This document shows, piece after piece, positions 44,208 through 51,510 of a stretch of DNA of 64,000 nucleotides. Each line of letters starts with the position of its first letter. The first letter of the stretch is position 1. The DNA is taken from positions 62,001 to 126,000 of the forward strand of contig NZ_PDWT01000007.1 of NCBI RefSeq assembly GCF_010093345.1. The letters run 5' to 3'. The stretch is from Pseudoxanthomonas yeongjuensis. Its GTDB lineage: Bacteria; Pseudomonadota; Gammaproteobacteria; Xanthomonadales; Xanthomonadaceae. A program made the position numbers and the translations under genes. Under the pieces are notes generated by a model, which saw nothing but the letters and a program-made list of their open reading frames with translations, did not search any database and was not told the DNA's origin.

Positions 44208-45083
44208 ATGCGCAAGCCACGTCGTTACCTCGCCATCGGCGCCCTGTCCGCCGCGCTCGCCTCGCTGGTCGCCTATGCGGCGCAGCCGTCCCTGCAACGT
44301 GCCCTTTCGACCCCGCACGCCGCGGCGGCCGCGACGGATCGCCCGCAGTCGCTGTCGCCAGCCAGGCCGAACACGGCGAGGCCCCCGGTCGGGAACCCGA
44401 TTCCACTTCCGCCCCTGCCTCCGCTGCCCGGGACGCCCACCCGGGAGGAAGTGGGCGATCCCGACTCGTTCGGTCGCCCGCTGAAATGGCTGGGTGTGAC
44501 GCAAGCTGACATCCACCTGAGCGAGGACTGCTCGCTGCCGGAGCACCAGTACGAGGGCTCGCACTGCGAGCAGACGTTGCCAGCGCAGACGACGTCCTTC
44601 AGCTTCCACGACACCGCCAGCATCACCCTGCCGGGCAACGCCGCGCACTCGCTGCTGTGCTACTGGTTCTCGCCGTACATTGGACTTGCCTACGTAAATC
44701 CGGGCGCGGAGCCGGTGACCGCGTCGCTGGTCTACCGGCCGCGGTTGACGATCGAGAGCGAAGTGCTGCGTGATCCCTCCCTGGTGGATCCGAGCACGGG
44801 CCAGCCCTTCGGCGGCAGGCTGAGCACGGCCATGACTTCGGGCGAGCAACTCAATGCGACGTTGTTGGGATCCGAGCAGAGGTACGAGACCCAGCGTGAC
44901 TCGAACGTCTGCATCGCCGGCTTCCTGACCAGGCGGAACCTGGTCGAGGGATATGGTCTGACCGAGACCCAGGCAGAGCAGGTGTTCCGGAAGCCGATGA
45001 CGATCCGCCTGGATGTCAGCGGCAGCGCCCGCTACATACCCGAGGCGTCCCTGACGTTCGGGCTGCGCATCGTCGGCGATTGA
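44208..45083 (+). CDS. Secreted protein of unknown function
   Basis: A 291-residue protein, not recognised. An Arg/Ala-rich signal sequence (MRKPRRYLAIGALSAALASL followed by VAYAAQ) leads to a Pro-rich stretch (PIPLPPLPPLPGTP, about residues 63-78). The mature domain has four Cys (EDCSLPEH, GSHCEQTL, SLLCYWFS, SNVCIAGF), enough for two disulfides, and a beta-rich pattern. GGAG lies nine bases before the ATG at 44208; the frame is open further upstream, through the tandem repeats, but without a start signal. It stands between the repeat array and a convergent glycosyltransferase gene. Confidence 0.75.
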   Translation: MRKPRRYLAIGALSAALASLVAYAAQPSLQRALSTPHAAAAATDRPQSLSPARPNTARPPVGNPIPLPPLPPLPGTPTREEVGDPDSFGRPLKWLGVTQADIHLSEDCSLPEHQYEGSHCEQTLPAQTTSFSFHDTASITLPGNAAHSLLCYWFSPYIGLAYVNPGAEPVTASLVYRPRLTIESEVLRDPSLVDPSTGQPFGGRLSTAMTSGEQLNATLLGSEQRYETQRDSNVCIAGFLTRRNLVEGYGLTETQAEQVFRKPMTIRLDVSGSARYIPEASLTFGLRIVGD

Positions 45084-45095
45084 TCGATTCGCCTC

Positions 45096-46280
45096 TCAAG
45101 CCGCTGGCGCAGCAATTCCGGTGTAAACGCCGACCGCTTCGTGCATCAGCGCCGGGGCGCTCCATCGCTCGGCATCGCGTGGTCCCGATTGCGCCAGCCT
45201 GGCGCGCAGTTCGGGCTGCCGCAGCACCTGGGCCACGTGGCTGGCGAAGGCTTCGACGTCCTCCGCACTGACGACTGCGCTGGCGGCATCGCGCAGCACC
45301 GTCGCGGTGCCCATCACCGCGGTGGACACGATGGGGACGCCCAGGGCCATGGCTTCGATCAGGACCAGGCCCTGGGTTTCGGTGGGGGAGGCGAAGACGA
45401 AGGCATCGGCGCTGCGGTAGCAGTCCAGCAGGGTGGTGCGGCGATCGAGGTTGCCGAAGAAGCGGACGTGGGATTCCAGGTGCAGCGAAGTGGTGAGGGA
45501 CTTGAGGCGGGCGGCGTCGGGACCTTCGCCGGCGACCAGGAACAGCAACTGGGGGAAGTCAGGCACCAGCCGGCGCACGACCTGCAGCAGGAAATCGATG
45601 TTCTTCTCCATCGCCAGGCGGCTGACCGTCAGCAGCACGGGACGGTCGGAGGCGATGCCGTGGGCCTGGCGGAAAGCCTGGCCATCGCCGCCAGCGAATT
45701 CGCGCAGGTCGATGCCGGTGGGTAGCACGGTGGAAGGCGTGTCCACGCCGTAGGCGCGCAGCACGTCGACCATCTCAGCGGTGGGGACGATCAGGTGATC
45801 GATCTCCCCACACAACTTGCGCGAGGCCCGGCGCGCTGCGGATTTCAGCAGCCGCGCGGGCAGCCAGGGCAGGTAGTGCGCGGCGTATTCCTCGAAATAG
45901 GTGTGATAGGTCTCCACGACCCGCAGCCCGCGCGCGCGACGCAGGCGGACGCCGAGTTTGTGGGCGCGAAACGGGGTGTGGACGTGGACCACGTCCCAGT
46001 CGCGCACCGACAGCGCATCGAAGGCCTCGCGCAACGCGCGCGAGGTGATCAGCCGGTCCTCGGGGTCGAAGAAAATCGTGCGTGCGGGCAGACGGATGAC
46101 CTCGAAATGGATGCCGAACTCGGCGTCGAAAGCCCGCTGGGCATCGCTGCCGCCGTAATCGGGCGCCACCAGGGTGACGCGATGGCCCATCTCCAGCAAC
46201 GCGCCGACGTAAGTACGGATCGAGGTCGAGACGCCGTTGACCCGCGGGAAGTAGACGTCGGACAGCATCAGCACGTGCAT
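45096..46280 (-). CDS. Glycosyltransferase family 4
   Basis: A 394-residue GT-B glycosyltransferase. The donor domain has HVLMLSDVYFPRVNGVSTSI at the start and VHVHTPFRAHKLGVRLRRAR; the C-terminal domain has VLPTGIDLREF, VLLTVSRLAMEKNIDFLLQV, the E(x7)E region SPTETQGLVLIEAMALGVPI and VVSAEDVEAFASHVAQVL. It resembles GT4 enzymes that glycosylate diacylglycerol or phosphatidylinositol. Donor and acceptor cannot be named. The ATG at 46280 starts the conserved N-terminus. Confidence 0.9.
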   Translation of the reverse strand: MHVLMLSDVYFPRVNGVSTSIRTYVGALLEMGHRVTLVAPDYGGSDAQRAFDAEFGIHFEVIRLPARTIFFDPEDRLITSRALREAFDALSVRDWDVVHVHTPFRAHKLGVRLRRARGLRVVETYHTYFEEYAAHYLPWLPARLLKSAARRASRKLCGEIDHLIVPTAEMVDVLRAYGVDTPSTVLPTGIDLREFAGGDGQAFRQAHGIASDRPVLLTVSRLAMEKNIDFLLQVVRRLVPDFPQLLFLVAGEGPDAARLKSLTTSLHLESHVRFFGNLDRRTTLLDCYRSADAFVFASPTETQGLVLIEAMALGVPIVSTAVMGTATVLRDAASAVVSAEDVEAFASHVAQVLRQPELRARLAQSGPRDAERWSAPALMHEAVGVYTGIAAPAA

Positions 46281-46384
46281 CGGCACCTCGGCGTATAGGG
46301 CGGGTCCACGGCACTCCGTGGGCATGTGACAGACAATGCCCTGCCTGCATGGAAGTTATGTGACTGCCACGCGGTGATCGCCTC

Positions 46385-46473
46385 GTAGGTCGGACTTCAT
46401 GCGGCGAGCTTGAGCCCGTCTATGGATGTTGGGGTTCGTGGATTCATAGGGTGGGCCCCGGCCCACCGCATGG
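46385..46473. repeat. Upstream REP pair of the RAYT locus
   Basis: A REP with head GTAGGTCGGACTTCATGCGG at 46385-46425 and a second hairpin REP, CATAGGGTGGGCCCCGGCCC, at 46445-46473. They stand 111 bases upstream of the transposase start. The surrounding 303-base stretch (46281-46583) holds no gene. Confidence 0.88.
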
Positions 46474-46583
46474 GGCATGGGCGTCGGGGAAGGTGAGGCG
46501 CATTCCACTTGCCGGCAATTTCCTGCGTCGTTCCACGGCTTATGCCGATGGGGTCGGATGCACGGCATGGCCATTGTTGCTGC

Positions 46584-47141
46584 ATGCCCAACTATCGCCG
46601 CGTGTGGGTGCCGGGTGGCACCTTCTTCTTCACCGTGGACCTGCTGTAGCGGCGCAACCGCCATTTACTGGTCGAGCGCGTCGATCTGCTGCGGGCCGCC
46701 TTCCGCGACGCGCAATGCGCACGGCCGTTCCATGTGGTCGCTATCGTCGTACTGCCCGAACACCTGCATTGCCTGTGGCGGTTGCCCGAAGGCGATGCCG
46801 ATAACGCGGATCGCTGGGCACGCATCAAGTCCGGATTCTCGCGTCGGCTGCCGAAGACGGAGCGTCGTTCCGATGTCCGCATCGCCAAACGCGAGCGCGG
46901 CATCTGGCAACGTCGTTTCTGGAAACACATGATCATGGATGAAACCGACCTGCAGAATCATTTCGACTACATCCACTTCAACCCGGTCAAGCATGGATAC
47001 GTAGCCCGGGCGGTGGGTTGGCCTTATTCCTCGTTGCGCCGGTACATCGACTCCGGTGAACTTGCCGAAGATCGGGCTTGCGATCCTGATGTCGGTATTC
47101 GGCGGGCTGGAGCCCGCCCTATGGGTGGCGGGGATTCATAG
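46584..47141 (+). pseudogene. REP-associated tyrosine transposase (RAYT), interrupted by an amber codon
   Basis: The frame reads MPNYRRVWVPGGTFFFTVDL-L, then TAG at 46647, then continues RRNRHLLVERVDLLRAAFRD through the HUH motif LPEHLHCLW and the catalytic Tyr region FDYIHFNPVKHGYV, to a stop at 47139. The Y1-transposase fold of the IS200/TnpA-REP family is complete apart from the stop at codon 22, where homologues have Glu or Gln. One base change would repair it. The C-terminal GIRRAGARPMGGGDS and the stop are read from the downstream REP. Without readthrough, translation could restart only at a GTG near 46734, losing the first strand, so it is probably inactive. Confidence 0.88.
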
Positions 47142-47166
47142 GGTGGGCCCTGGCCCCCTGCGTGGG
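47098..47166. repeat. Downstream REP pair of the RAYT locus
   Basis: GGCGGGCTGGAGCCCGCC with CTATGG (47098-47124) is followed by CATAGGGTGGGCCCTGGCCC (47137-47166). The first encodes the transposase C-terminus and the TAG of CATAGG is its stop codon. With the upstream pair it forms a typical REP-RAYT-REP unit. Confidence 0.88.
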
Positions 47167-47170
47167 GCTA

Positions 47171-47758
47171 CTACTTCACCCGCGTATCCGTCGCCACCCA
47201 GTTGACCTCCCAGGTCTTGCCGCCGTCGTCGGAAAACGCCTGCTCGAAGCGGATCGCATCGGCGTCGAGCGGGGTGATCACGAAGCGGACGAATACCGCG
47301 CGGCCTTCGAAGTCTTCCTGGTCGTAGAACTCTCCGCGACCATCGACGAACCCGCCGATCGTCGGCTGTCCCAATGTCCCACCGCGGCTGCTGGCGAAGT
47401 TGAGGCTCCATTGCCGTGACTGCGGGTTGTACAGGCGCAGGTTCAGGCCCTCGAAATGGCCGGCCGGGCCGTCGGCCGACAGCTCGACCAGGTTGGCGCG
47501 GCCATCCCAGACCTTGCGTACGGTGGTGATGCCCTCGTACTCCGCCCACTCGTCCGATTCCGACAGTGGATGCACCAGCCGCTTCAGATGCGTCTTCCAC
47601 GTGCCGATCTGGAAATCGAAATCGTGCTGTCCATCGCGCATCGGCTTTACCTCGGTTTTGGCATCTTGCACCGCCTGCGCGGAGAGGTGCGCGACCGGCA
47701 AACAGAACAACCCCATGACCGCGATCCATGGCATCAACGCACGGCAAAGGCCCGGCAT
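47171..47758 (-). CDS. Secreted DUF1579-like protein
   Basis: A 195-residue protein with a signal peptide (LCRALMPWIAVMGLFCLPVA, cleavage near HLSAQA). The mature part starts GQHDFDFQIGTWKTHLKRLV, a lipocalin-like opening seen in DUF1579 and related proteins, and continues as beta strands (FEGLNLRLYNPQSRQWSLNF, FEGRAVFVRFVIT, FSDDGGKTWEVNWVATDTRV). GGAGG is five bases before the ATG at 47758. The function is unknown; the fold suggests binding of a small hydrophobic ligand. It is divergent from the HxlR regulator. Confidence 0.82.
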   Translation of the reverse strand: MPGLCRALMPWIAVMGLFCLPVAHLSAQAVQDAKTEVKPMRDGQHDFDFQIGTWKTHLKRLVHPLSESDEWAEYEGITTVRKVWDGRANLVELSADGPAGHFEGLNLRLYNPQSRQWSLNFASSRGGTLGQPTIGGFVDGRGEFYDQEDFEGRAVFVRFVITPLDADAIRFEQAFSDDGGKTWEVNWVATDTRVK

Positions 47759-47802
47759 GGCATCCTCCATCTCTATTGGTTGAGCGAACGCTAGAGGCAT
47801 CC

Positions 47803-48237
47803 ATGTCCAACGACAAGACCGCACCTGCAGGTGCGTATCCGCTTGCGAAGTCCCATCCGCTCGCCGACTGTCCGCTGCATGCGGCCTTCAGCACGGTCGG
47901 CGGCAAATGGAAGCTCACGATCGTGTATTGGCTCGCCCGCGAGACCCATCATTTCTCCGCATTGCTGCGCCGCGTCGCGCCGATCTCGCACAAGGTCTTG
48001 ACCGAACAGCTGCGCGAACTGGAGGCCGACGGACTGGTCGAGCGTTTGGAGACCGGGCCGGTGCCCGCACTGGTGCAATACCGCCTGAGTGATTACGGTC
48101 GCACGGTCCTGCCGCTGGTCGAGAACGCCCGGGTCTGGGGCCTGGCGCATCTGCAACGCACACGTGGCGCGGACATGGCGCCACCGGTGGCACTGGGTTG
48201 TGCGGAGACGCTTTCGACCAGAATCAATTGTCCCTGA
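47803..48237 (+). CDS. HxlR-family transcriptional regulator
   Basis: A 144-residue winged-helix regulator. CPLHAAFSTVGGKWKLTIVY opens the family domain, with the Cys that many HxlR proteins use to sense electrophiles. RRVAPISHKVLTEQLRELEA is the recognition helix and VQYRLSDYGRTVLPLVE the wing and dimer helix. It is divergent from the lipocalin-like gene 44 bases away and may regulate it. The last dozen residues (GCAETLSTRINCP) look unrelated to the family and are antisense to a gene fragment, which suggests that the 3' end was joined to foreign sequence. Confidence 0.88.
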   Translation: MSNDKTAPAGAYPLAKSHPLADCPLHAAFSTVGGKWKLTIVYWLARETHHFSALLRRVAPISHKVLTEQLRELEADGLVERLETGPVPALVQYRLSDYGRTVLPLVENARVWGLAHLQRTRGADMAPPVALGCAETLSTRINCP

Positions 48238-48434
48238 CACCACTTCGTGAAGGTCGGCGCCTGGCTTTGCATGCCGTTCGCCTTGTCGAACGGATAGCCG
48301 TCGACCAGGAACGGCAGGCCGTCGCGCGCGGTTTCGTACTTCTTCCACAGGTCCCAGCACAGCTGCGCCTCGGGATCGGGCTTGTCGTAGTCGAAGCCCG
48401 CTTCCTCAAGCTGTAACTGGGTATCGTCCTTCAT
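48093..48434 (-). pseudogene. Gene fragment antisense to the HxlR 3' end
   Basis: From an ATG at 48434 the minus strand reads MKDDTQLQLEEAGFDYDKPD, then PEAQLCWDLWKKYETARDGL and PFLVDGYPFDKANGMQSQAP, with coding-like third positions to about 48235. Beyond that it runs antisense into the HxlR gene and loses coding character. It looks like the start of a gene whose end was lost when it was joined to the HxlR gene. The family was not recognised. The remaining 445 bases to 48880 hold no supported gene, only a GGCCGGC/GCCGGCC hairpin near 48515 and a palindrome at 48848. Confidence 0.45.
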
Positions 48435-48847
48435 GCACCGTACCGGCTGGATCGTCCGCTGAATCCGCTGCAGAGGCGCTTTCCCGAGATCGTGCGCCGC
48501 TCGCCGGGCCGGCCTGAACACGCCGGCCGTCCGGTTCGAGGCGAAAGCACCCACAACCTTTGGTTATACCTCGTGCCTGTTTTTTCAATGGAGGCTTTCG
48601 CTTGCATGTGCCTATGCTCGGGCAGGGGGTTTTGATGGAGGAGCGAATGTTCGACCGAAACGTCACGACCATGCGCAGGACCGGCTCGCAGGGCATCGCC
48701 GCACCGCAGCGGTTGGTGCCGAGGTCGACCTGTTCTTCCGGCAAGTCTTCCGGCAGGCGAGCGAAACGCTCACCTCGCCAGGATCGCATGCCAGACCTCA
48801 TTCATCGCTTGACCAAAAATCGTGCGTCCGCTTCGGCTGGCGGCATC

Positions 48848-48859
48848 TTGTTGCAACAA
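48848..48859. promoter_or_regulatory. Palindrome TTGTTGCAACAA upstream of the TonB receptor
   Basis: A perfect 12-base palindrome lies 20 bases before the receptor start codon. A TTGACC at 48809 could be a -35 box. The site could be an operator for a repressor of the receptor gene; no regulator can be assigned. Confidence 0.45.
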
Positions 48860-48879
48860 AACACTCGGGGAGAGTTGTC

Positions 48880-51366
48880 ATGAACAAGCGTCCTGGCCGG
48901 ATCGTTCCGACCTTACTGACTGCCGCGGTATTGCTGGCACTTACCAACCTCGCGGCGGCACAGGACGCCGACCCGCCGGTACCGTCCGATTCGACCAGCG
49001 CGACCGCCAAAAAAACGACCGGGGCGACGAACCTGGATACGGTGGTGGTGACCGGCACGCGTGCCGGCAACCGCACGGTCAACGAGTCGCTGACGCCGAT
49101 CGACGTGATTTCGGTCGAGGCGCTGCTGCAGACCGGCACGATCGACCTGGCCCAGGCCCTCGAGCGCGCCATTCCCTCGCTGAACTTCCCGTTTGCGCCC
49201 GCCTCGGACACGTTCGCGTTCCAGCGACCTTTCGAAATGCGCGGCCTGTCGCCGGACCAGGTACTGGTGCTGGTGGACGGCAAGCGCTGGCATCCCGGTG
49301 CGCTGGTGCTGAGTCTCGGCCAGATCGGCCAGGGTTCGCAGGGCATCGATCTCAATACGATCCCGATGTCCGCCATCGACCACATCGAAGTGATGCGTGA
49401 CGGCGCCTCCGCCCAGTACGGCTCGGACGCGCTCGCCGGCGTGGTCAACATCATCCTGAAGAAGGGTGCCGAGGGCGGCGACGTCCAGCTTACCGGCGGC
49501 CAGTATTCCGCTGGCGATGGCGAGCAATGGCAGGGAGCGGGCAACTTCGGCGTCCCGCTCGGCGGCGACAAGGGCTGGCTGCGCGTCACCGCGGAGAGCA
49601 GCAACCAGAATCCCAGCAACCGCGCAGGCGTCGATCGCCGACCGGGGCTGGCCCATCTGGGCGTGAAATTCCACTACGGCACCGTGAAGTTCAGGAACGA
49701 TAATCTCTTCCTCAACGCGCAGTACGACATCACCCCCGGCGTGCAGTTCTATGGGTACGGGCATGTCGGCCGGCGCGTCGGCGAGCCGCGGGGGTTCTAC
49801 CGCTACGGCACCAACACGCCGTATCCGCGCCATCCGCTGATCGCACAGGTCTATCCGGACGGCTTCCTGCCGAGGGAACACGGCGAGTCGACGGATCGCT
49901 CGCTGGTGGCCGGATTGCGTGGCGAGGTGAACGGCTGGTACTGGGACCTGAGCGGCAACTACGGCAACAACCGCGTGTCGTACAGCACGCTGGACTCCAC
50001 CAACTTCGCCATGCTGAATGATTTCGGCAGCAGTCCGACCGATTTCCACGATGGCATCCTTTCCGCCTCGCAACAGACCGTCGACCTCGACATCTCCAGG
50101 GAGATCGGCGCCAACCGGCTGGCCCATCCGCTGACGCTGTCGTTCGGCGCGCAGTACCTGCGGCAGGCCTACGAAGTACGCTCCGGCGATCCCTCCTCCT
50201 ACTATGTCGGTACGTCCGGCGTCCCCGGCGGCGCCCAGGGTTTTGCCGGCTGGGGCCCGCAGGACGAGATCTCGGTGGACAGGCACAACGTCGCCGAGTA
50301 TGTGCAACTGGAAGGCAACCTGACGGACCGGTTCAGTTTTTCCGCGGCCGCGCGCCACGAGGATTACTCGGACTTCGGCACCGCGAATTCCGTGGCGTTG
50401 TCGGGCCGCTTCGACTTCACCGACACGTTCGCGCTGCGTGGCAGCGCCTCCACCGGCTTCCGTGCACCCGGACTGGGCCAGCAGCACTATTCCGAAACCA
50501 CCTCCGCGGCAGTGGGTCCCGGCAACTCGCTCGGACTGCCGCCGGGCATCTACCTGCGCGGACTGGTGCCGGTGGACAACCCGATTGCCCGGCTGCTCGG
50601 CAGCGAGCCGCTGGAAGCGGAAAAAGCCCGCAACTTCACCTTCGGCGCGGTGTGGAATCCGACCGACAGGTTGAGCATCTCCGCCGACGTCTACCAGATC
50701 ACCGTGCGTGACCGCATCGCCCTGTCGAGCTCGCTGTCGCTCTCGACGCCGGAGGTCATCGCCTACCTGGCCGACAACGGCATCACCAACCTGCAATACC
50801 AGGGCCTGGCGTATTTCACCAACGCCGGCACCGTCAAGACCCAGGGCATCGACCTGGTGACCAGCTATCGCATGCCGGTCGGCGACAACGGTTCGCTGTC
50901 ATCCACGCTCAGCTATGGCTACCACAAGAACGAGGTCACCGACGTCAAGCCGAACCCCCCCGTGCTCGACTCGCTGGGGCTGATCTTCCAGCGCCTCAAC
51001 CGCAGCGCCATCAAGGGCCTGCTTGCCGACACGGCGCCGCGCAGCAAGCTGATCCTCAATGAAACCTACACGACCGGCAACTGGGGTTTCAACGGCACGC
51101 TGACCCGCTACGGCCGCATCACCTCGTACGGTTCGATCAGCTCCGTGGATGACGACGTGTATCCGAGCAAATGGCTGCTCGACCTGGCGGCGAGCTACAG
51201 CCACGACCGCTGGACGTTCACGCTCGGCGGCGACAACGTGCTCGACACCTATCCGAAGAGGGCGCCGCAAGACAGCGACCAGAATGGCGCCTTCCCGTAC
51301 TCGTCCAGTTCGCCGTTCGGCTTCCAGGGCGCGTATCTGTACGGAAAAGTCCGCTACAGCTGGTAA
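48880..51366 (+). CDS. TonB-dependent receptor upstream of ggt
   Basis: An 828-residue outer-membrane receptor. A signal peptide (to LAAAQ, about residue 28) is followed by the TonB box region LDTVVVTGTRAGNRTV, the plug (IDLAQALERAIPSLNFPFAP, FEMRGLSPDQVLVLVDGKRW, SAIDHIEVMRDGASAQYGSD, AGVVNIILKKG) and the 22-strand barrel ending in YLYGKVRYSW with the terminal aromatic. The RGLSPDQVLVLVDGKRRH-type plug is that of the large oar-free, sugar or peptide receptor groups rather than classic siderophore receptors. The next gene on the same strand is a periplasmic gamma-glutamyltransferase, which hints at uptake of glutathione-like compounds; this is inference. Confidence 0.92.
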   Translation: MNKRPGRIVPTLLTAAVLLALTNLAAAQDADPPVPSDSTSATAKKTTGATNLDTVVVTGTRAGNRTVNESLTPIDVISVEALLQTGTIDLAQALERAIPSLNFPFAPASDTFAFQRPFEMRGLSPDQVLVLVDGKRWHPGALVLSLGQIGQGSQGIDLNTIPMSAIDHIEVMRDGASAQYGSDALAGVVNIILKKGAEGGDVQLTGGQYSAGDGEQWQGAGNFGVPLGGDKGWLRVTAESSNQNPSNRAGVDRRPGLAHLGVKFHYGTVKFRNDNLFLNAQYDITPGVQFYGYGHVGRRVGEPRGFYRYGTNTPYPRHPLIAQVYPDGFLPREHGESTDRSLVAGLRGEVNGWYWDLSGNYGNNRVSYSTLDSTNFAMLNDFGSSPTDFHDGILSASQQTVDLDISREIGANRLAHPLTLSFGAQYLRQAYEVRSGDPSSYYVGTSGVPGGAQGFAGWGPQDEISVDRHNVAEYVQLEGNLTDRFSFSAAARHEDYSDFGTANSVALSGRFDFTDTFALRGSASTGFRAPGLGQQHYSETTSAAVGPGNSLGLPPGIYLRGLVPVDNPIARLLGSEPLEAEKARNFTFGAVWNPTDRLSISADVYQITVRDRIALSSSLSLSTPEVIAYLADNGITNLQYQGLAYFTNAGTVKTQGIDLVTSYRMPVGDNGSLSSTLSYGYHKNEVTDVKPNPPVLDSLGLIFQRLNRSAIKGLLADTAPRSKLILNETYTTGNWGFNGTLTRYGRITSYGSISSVDDDVYPSKWLLDLAASYSHDRWTFTLGGDNVLDTYPKRAPQDSDQNGAFPYSSSSPFGFQGAYLYGKVRYSW

Positions 51367-51386
51367 AGCCGGCGGTACCGACATGA

Positions 51387-51414
51387 CGAAAGCTCCGGTT
51401 CGCCGGAGCTTTCG
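51387..51414 (+). terminator. Strong hairpin between receptor and ggt
   Basis: A perfect 12-base stem (CGAAAGCTCCGG with CCGGAGCTTTCG) closed by a TTCG tetraloop lies 21 bases after the receptor stop. No T-run follows, so it may attenuate transcription or stabilise the receptor mRNA rather than stop it fully. Confidence 0.65.
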
Positions 51415-51510
51415 TCGCGATACCCGCCAACAACCCGTGAAACGCGGCGGCTCTTCGTCGAAGCCTCCGCCTGCGATCAAGCTCGACCCCAATACGTGAA
51501 AGGTGACCGA

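Noticed and set aside
48406-48801. Minus-strand frame with LPEDLPEEQVDLGTNRCG upstream of the TonB receptor
   Set aside because: No start signal, mixed composition and no recognised family; it may be an old remnant but the evidence is too weak to annotate.
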